This document shows, piece after piece, positions 8,001-9,537 of a stretch of 9,537 nucleotides of DNA. The first letter of the stretch is position 1; every line of letters begins with the position of its first letter. Source of the DNA: DYCT01 sp051875715 (lineage in GTDB: Bacteria; Bacteroidota; Bacteroidia; Bacteroidales; Bacteroidaceae); contig JBJEHD010000069.1 in the NCBI GenBank assembly GCA_051875715.1, forward strand, positions 1 to 9,537, given 5' to 3'. The position numbers were made by a program, and so were the translations under genes. The notes under the pieces are model-generated. The model was not told the origin of the DNA and did not search any database. It saw nothing but the letters and a program-made list of their open reading frames with translations.

Positions 8001-8259
8001 CCGAGTATACTGGCCGAGCGAAAACGGCACGCCCGCCGCACTCCAGTTGCTGCACGACCGCGAAGTAGACATGGTGGTGAACATCCCGAAGGACCTCACT
8101 GCCGGCGAACTCGACAACGGCTATAAGATACGCCGGGCCGCCATCGACCTCAACATCCCGCTCATCACCAACGCCCGTCTGGCCAGCGCATTCATCCATG
8201 CGTTCTGCACCATGAGCGTCGACGACCTCGCTATCAAGAGTTGGGACGAATACAAGTAG
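5038..8259 (+). CDS. carB: Carbamoyl-phosphate synthase large (ammonia) subunit
   Basis: CarB makes carbamoyl phosphate from bicarbonate, ammonia delivered by CarA and two ATP, feeding pyrimidine and arginine synthesis. The start at 5038 gives 1073 residues, the standard length; a longer in-frame extension would overlap carA and lacks family similarity. The two homologous halves are intact. The first opens with VLLLGSGALKIGEAGEFDYSG and has ATP-grasp residues through about 330, including IEVNARLSRSS (294-304). The second starts near 560-600 with IIVLGSGAYRIGSSVEFDW, then VRPSYVLSGAAMNV (714-727) and IECNLRASRSFPFVSK (840-855). The C-terminal MGS-like regulatory domain begins about 942 (GILLSTGG) and would bind nucleotide or ornithine effectors. 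Many segments match animal CAD/CPS1 better than E. coli CarB, for example NPNIATVQTS (47-56), GECNVQYA (276-283) and KIPRWDL (353-359). No carbamoyltransferase or dihydroorotase domain is fused. The last 26 bases overlap the opposing glycosyltransferase gene. Confidence 0.97.
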   Translation: MKDETIQKVLLLGSGALKIGEAGEFDYSGSQALKALREEGIESILINPNIATVQTSEGVADRVYFLPVTPYFVEKVIAKERPQGILLAFGGQTALNCGVELYRSGVLERYGVQVLGTPVQAIMDTEDRELFVRKLDQIDVKTIRSEAVENIEAAREAAARLGYPVIIRAAYALGGLGSGFCDNEEQLNALAEKAFSFSPQVLVEKSLKGWKEVEYEVVRDRFDNCITVCNMENFDPLGIHTGESIVIAPSQTLSNTDYHKLRELAIRIVRHIGIVGECNVQYAYDPDSEDYRVIEVNARLSRSSALASKATGYPLAFVAAKLGLGYGLFDLPNSVTRTTGAFFEPALDYVVCKIPRWDLGKFHGVDRELGSSMKSVGEVMAIGRTFEEAIQKGLRMIGQGMHGFVDNKELVIPDIDRALREPTDKRIFVISKALRAGYTVDQIHQLTRIDRWFLCKLQGIMHTDNALRACTDGKVDAALLRRAKEQGFSDFQIARALGLDTQMDTEQASMHVRRMRKALGITPVVKQIDTLAAEYPAQTNYLYLTYQGTENDVDYTGDHRSIIVLGSGAYRIGSSVEFDWCGVQALGTIRREGWRSVMINYNPETVSTDYDLCDRLYFDELTFERVMDIIELEQPHGVIVSTGGQIPNNLALRLDAQQVRILGTSAQSIDNAEDRDKFSAMLDRIGVDQPEWSALTSMEDIDRFVGRVGFPVLVRPSYVLSGAAMNVCSNAEELERFLRLAADVSQKHPVVVSRFIEHAKEVEMDAVADRGEIIAYAISEHIEFAGVHSGDATIQFPPQKLYVETVRRIKNISRRIAKELCISGPFNIQYLAKDNDIKVIECNLRASRSFPFVSKVLKINFIELATKIMLGLPVEKPSKNLFELDYVGIKASQFSFNRLQKADPVLGVDMASTGEVGCLGDDTSCAILKAMLSVGHRIPQRGILLSTGGVKQKAAMMDAARLLRQKGYTLYATGGTHKALAECGIESTRVYWPSENGTPAALQLLHDREVDMVVNIPKDLTAGELDNGYKIRRAAIDLNIPLITNARLASAFIHAFCTMSVDDLAIKSWDEYK

Positions 8260-9181
8260 CCCCTGCATTCAGCAGCAGTTCGTACAGCTGGCGGTGCTTC
8301 AACGCGATGGCGTCCAGCACCAGGCCGCATACCCACAACAACAGGGCGGCGGCCCCCAGCACGACAGCCACAATGAGCGTGGGGAAGCGCGGCACCAGCC
8401 CCGTCTGCCAATATTCCATCGCGACGGGGACGAACAAAGCCGCGGCCAGCAGGCCGGTCAGCACTGCCAGCCAACCGAAGAAGGCCAACGGCCGATAGTC
8501 GCGAAAAAGGCGGAACACCGTCCGCAACACACGGCATCCGTCGGCGAGCGTGTTCAGTTTGGACACGCTCCCGGCCGGCCGGTCGCGGTAGGTCACGGGG
8601 ATTTCCTCCAGCAGGAAATTCTTGTCGAGTGCGTGTACCGTCATCTCCGTTTCAATCTCGAACCCCTTCGAAAGTACGGGGAAATGCTTCACAAACAACC
8701 GGCTGAAGGCCCGGTATCCCGTCATGATGTCCTTCACATGGCTGTGGAACATCCAGTTGATGAGCGCCCTCACCAGTCGGTTTCCCACCCCATGCATGGG
8801 GCGTTTGTTCTCGTCGAAATACGTAGAGGAAAGGCGGTCGCCAATCACCATGTCCGCACCCCGTTCCAGCACGATGCGGCACATGTCTCGCGCGTGCTCG
8901 GCCGGATAAGTGTCGTCTCCGTCCACCATCAGGTAGCAGTCGGCCTCGACCTCGCGAAACATCGTCCGGATGACATTCCCCTTTCCCTGCCTCCGTTCGT
9001 ACCTCACCACGGCGCCGGCCCGTTCGGCCTCCTGGACAGTGTTGTCGGTCGAGTTGTTGTCATACACGTAAATGGTGGCTTCGGGCAAGGCCGTCCGGAA
9101 GTCGGCCACCACTTTGGCTATCGTGCTTCCCTCGTTGTAGCAGGGTATCAGCACGGCAATGTTCTTGGCAGGTTGCGTCAT
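8234..9181 (-). CDS. Membrane-anchored family 2 glycosyltransferase (DPM1/GtrB-like)
   Basis: The 315-residue product begins with a GT-A nucleotide-sugar fold: AVLIPCYNEGSTI (9-21), DNNSTDNT, and the metal-binding acidic motif VDGDDTY (Asp87, Asp89, Asp90). IMTGYRAFSR and GFEIETEMTVHAL are typical of the dolichol-phosphate mannose/glucose synthase branch. Two hydrophobic helices follow at about 231-253 and 266-294, as in GtrB-type enzymes that load a sugar onto a polyprenyl phosphate at the cytoplasmic membrane. Donor and lipid acceptor are inferred from the family; the product might serve cell-envelope glycan or glycoprotein synthesis. ATG at 9181 fits the family start and no in-frame ATG lies close upstream. 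Its 3' end overlaps carB by 26 bases in convergent orientation. It appears to be a single-gene unit. An undecaprenyl-phosphate sugar transferase is the best general label. Confidence 0.9.
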   Translation of the reverse strand: MTQPAKNIAVLIPCYNEGSTIAKVVADFRTALPEATIYVYDNNSTDNTVQEAERAGAVVRYERRQGKGNVIRTMFREVEADCYLMVDGDDTYPAEHARDMCRIVLERGADMVIGDRLSSTYFDENKRPMHGVGNRLVRALINWMFHSHVKDIMTGYRAFSRLFVKHFPVLSKGFEIETEMTVHALDKNFLLEEIPVTYRDRPAGSVSKLNTLADGCRVLRTVFRLFRDYRPLAFFGWLAVLTGLLAAALFVPVAMEYWQTGLVPRFPTLIVAVVLGAAALLLWVCGLVLDAIALKHRQLYELLLNAGATCIRPNS

Positions 9182-9222
9182 CGTCGCATTCGTTTTTCAG
9201 TTACGAAATGATTTTTTCGGGG

Positions 9223-9230
9223 TAAAGATA
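9223..9230 (-). promoter_or_regulatory. Weak promoter candidate for the glycosyltransferase gene
   Basis: On the minus strand the octamer TATCTTTA differs from the consensus TAnnTTTG only in the last base, and it lies 41 bases upstream of the start codon, a reasonable distance. No TTTG-like element is seen about 20 bases further upstream, so support is limited. Confidence 0.3.
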
Positions 9231-9281
9231 GCCTTTTCCTTCCATGCTCATCGCAGCCATCCTCATTTTTTTCGGGAAAGT

Positions 9282-9313
9282 TTTGGCCATCCCAATCGGA
9301 GTGCTTACCTTTG
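9282..9313 (+). promoter_or_regulatory. Promoter of tRNA-Pro
   Basis: TTTG at 9282-9285 and TACCTTTG at 9306-9313 are separated by 20 bases, matching the Bacteroidota housekeeping promoter in both elements and spacing. The predicted transcription start near 9320 is about five bases before the mature tRNA, leaving a very short 5' leader for RNase P to remove. This is the clearest promoter in the window and supports the taxonomic assignment. Confidence 0.8.
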
Positions 9314-9324
9314 CACCCACGTTT

Positions 9325-9399
9325 CGGGGCGTAGCGCAGTCCGGTTAGCGCACCTGCTTTGGGAGCAGGGGGTCGCGAGTTCGAATCTCGCCGCCCCGA
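9325..9399 (+). tRNA. tRNA-Pro (anticodon UGG)
   Basis: The 75 bases fold as a complete cloverleaf. The acceptor stem pairs CGGGGCG (9325-9331) with CGCCCCG (9392-9398), with discriminator A9399 and the C1-G72 pair usual in bacterial tRNA-Pro. The D stem is GCGC/GCGC with AGTCCGGTTA as loop. The anticodon stem CCTGC/GCAGG encloses TTTGGGA, placing anticodon TGG at 9360-9362. The T stem GCGAG/CTCGC encloses TTCGAAT. The 3' CCA is not encoded and must be added by CCA-adding enzyme. U34 can read all or most proline codons when modified. It has its own promoter and terminator, so it is a single-tRNA transcript. Confidence 0.97.
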
Positions 9400-9404
9400 C
9401 ATCA

Positions 9405-9459
9405 TAGAAAAGGAGTTGAATATCAATCATAACGTGATTATATTCAACTCCTTTTTCTA
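9405..9459 (+). terminator. Strong hairpin terminator after tRNA-Pro
   Basis: A perfect 16-base-pair stem joins 9408-9423 (AAAAGGAGTTGAATAT) to 9440-9455. It extends inward, past a bulged C9424, with AATCA/TGATT (9425-9429 with 9435-9439) around loop TAACG, and outward with TAG/CTA (9405-9407 with 9457-9459) past a bulged T9456. A T-run at 9452-9456 ends the structure and an A-run starts it, so it could work from either strand. It begins five bases after the tRNA 3' end. Intrinsic termination is the likely role; the stem is unusually long. Confidence 0.8.
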
Positions 9460-9537
9460 TACGACAACTGATGATAGATGAAGGGTCAGTGGAAATTCAG
9501 TGGGGATAAGCATAAATCTTAGCAAGTCTGTAGAGGA
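9460..9537. other. Right edge with no recognisable gene
   Basis: Only short frames are present. One minus-strand frame is open from the window edge for 26 codons to a TAG inside the terminator (9457-9459), so the tail of a gene beyond the edge cannot be excluded, but nothing in it is recognisable. TCAGTGG occurs twice, at 9486-9492 and 9498-9504, 12 bases apart. Confidence 0.4.

Noticed and set aside
8294..9211. 305-codon plus-strand frame opposite the glycosyltransferase
   Set aside because: His/Gln/Arg-rich shadow of the glycosyltransferase gene, which has clear GT2 motifs and membrane helices.
9486..9504. Two TCAGTGG copies as a CRISPR or tandem repeat
   Set aside because: Only two 7-base copies, no further units and no cas genes; too little for a repeat array.

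Overview
The window looks like chromosomal DNA from a bacterium of the Bacteroidales (Bacteroidota). Three things point there. Promoter-like sites match the Bacteroidota sigma consensus (TTTG about 20 bases before TAnnTTTG), clearest ahead of the tRNA gene. Start codons are preceded by A-rich or pyrimidine-rich stretches instead of Shine-Dalgarno sites. The left-hand gene is a secreted beta-helix glycosidase of a kind common in gut Bacteroidales. The central genes are GC-rich with strong use of C/G third codon positions. I do not assign a genus.

Layout, left to right. (1) 1-1375, minus strand: the N-terminal 458 codons of a secreted parallel beta-helix protein related to GH28/GH49; its 3' end lies outside the window. 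(2) 1376-1898: about 520 bases without a convincing conventional gene, holding an imperfect long hairpin, a purF promoter candidate and a structured leader with two very short overlapping reading frames and a 64-base pyrimidine tract. (3) 1899-8259, plus strand: purF, carA and carB in one direction with gaps of 66 and 37 bases, very probably one operon. (4) 8234-9181, minus strand: a membrane-anchored family 2 glycosyltransferase whose 3' end overlaps the 3' end of carB by 26 bases. (5) 9325-9399, plus strand: tRNA-Pro(UGG) with a well-spaced promoter just upstream and a strong hairpin terminator just downstream. (6) 9460-9537: nothing recognisable.

How the genes work together. PurF makes phosphoribosylamine from PRPP and glutamine, the committed step of purine synthesis. 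CarA and CarB make carbamoyl phosphate from glutamine, bicarbonate and ATP for pyrimidines and arginine. The operon thus joins the glutamine-dependent entry steps of both nucleotide pathways. CarA and CarB look, from remembered sequences, closer to the animal CAD/CPS1 type than to E. coli CarAB. PurF is a long, divergent form with an altered oxyanion-hole motif and no C-terminal Cys pair for an iron-sulphur cluster.

I see no obvious new multi-gene system such as defence, CRISPR or a mobile element. The most interesting undescribed candidate is the purF-carAB leader, whose short reading frame and pyrimidine tract recall in outline the UTP-sensitive leader of E. coli pyrBI. That is a hypothesis, not a demonstrated mechanism.
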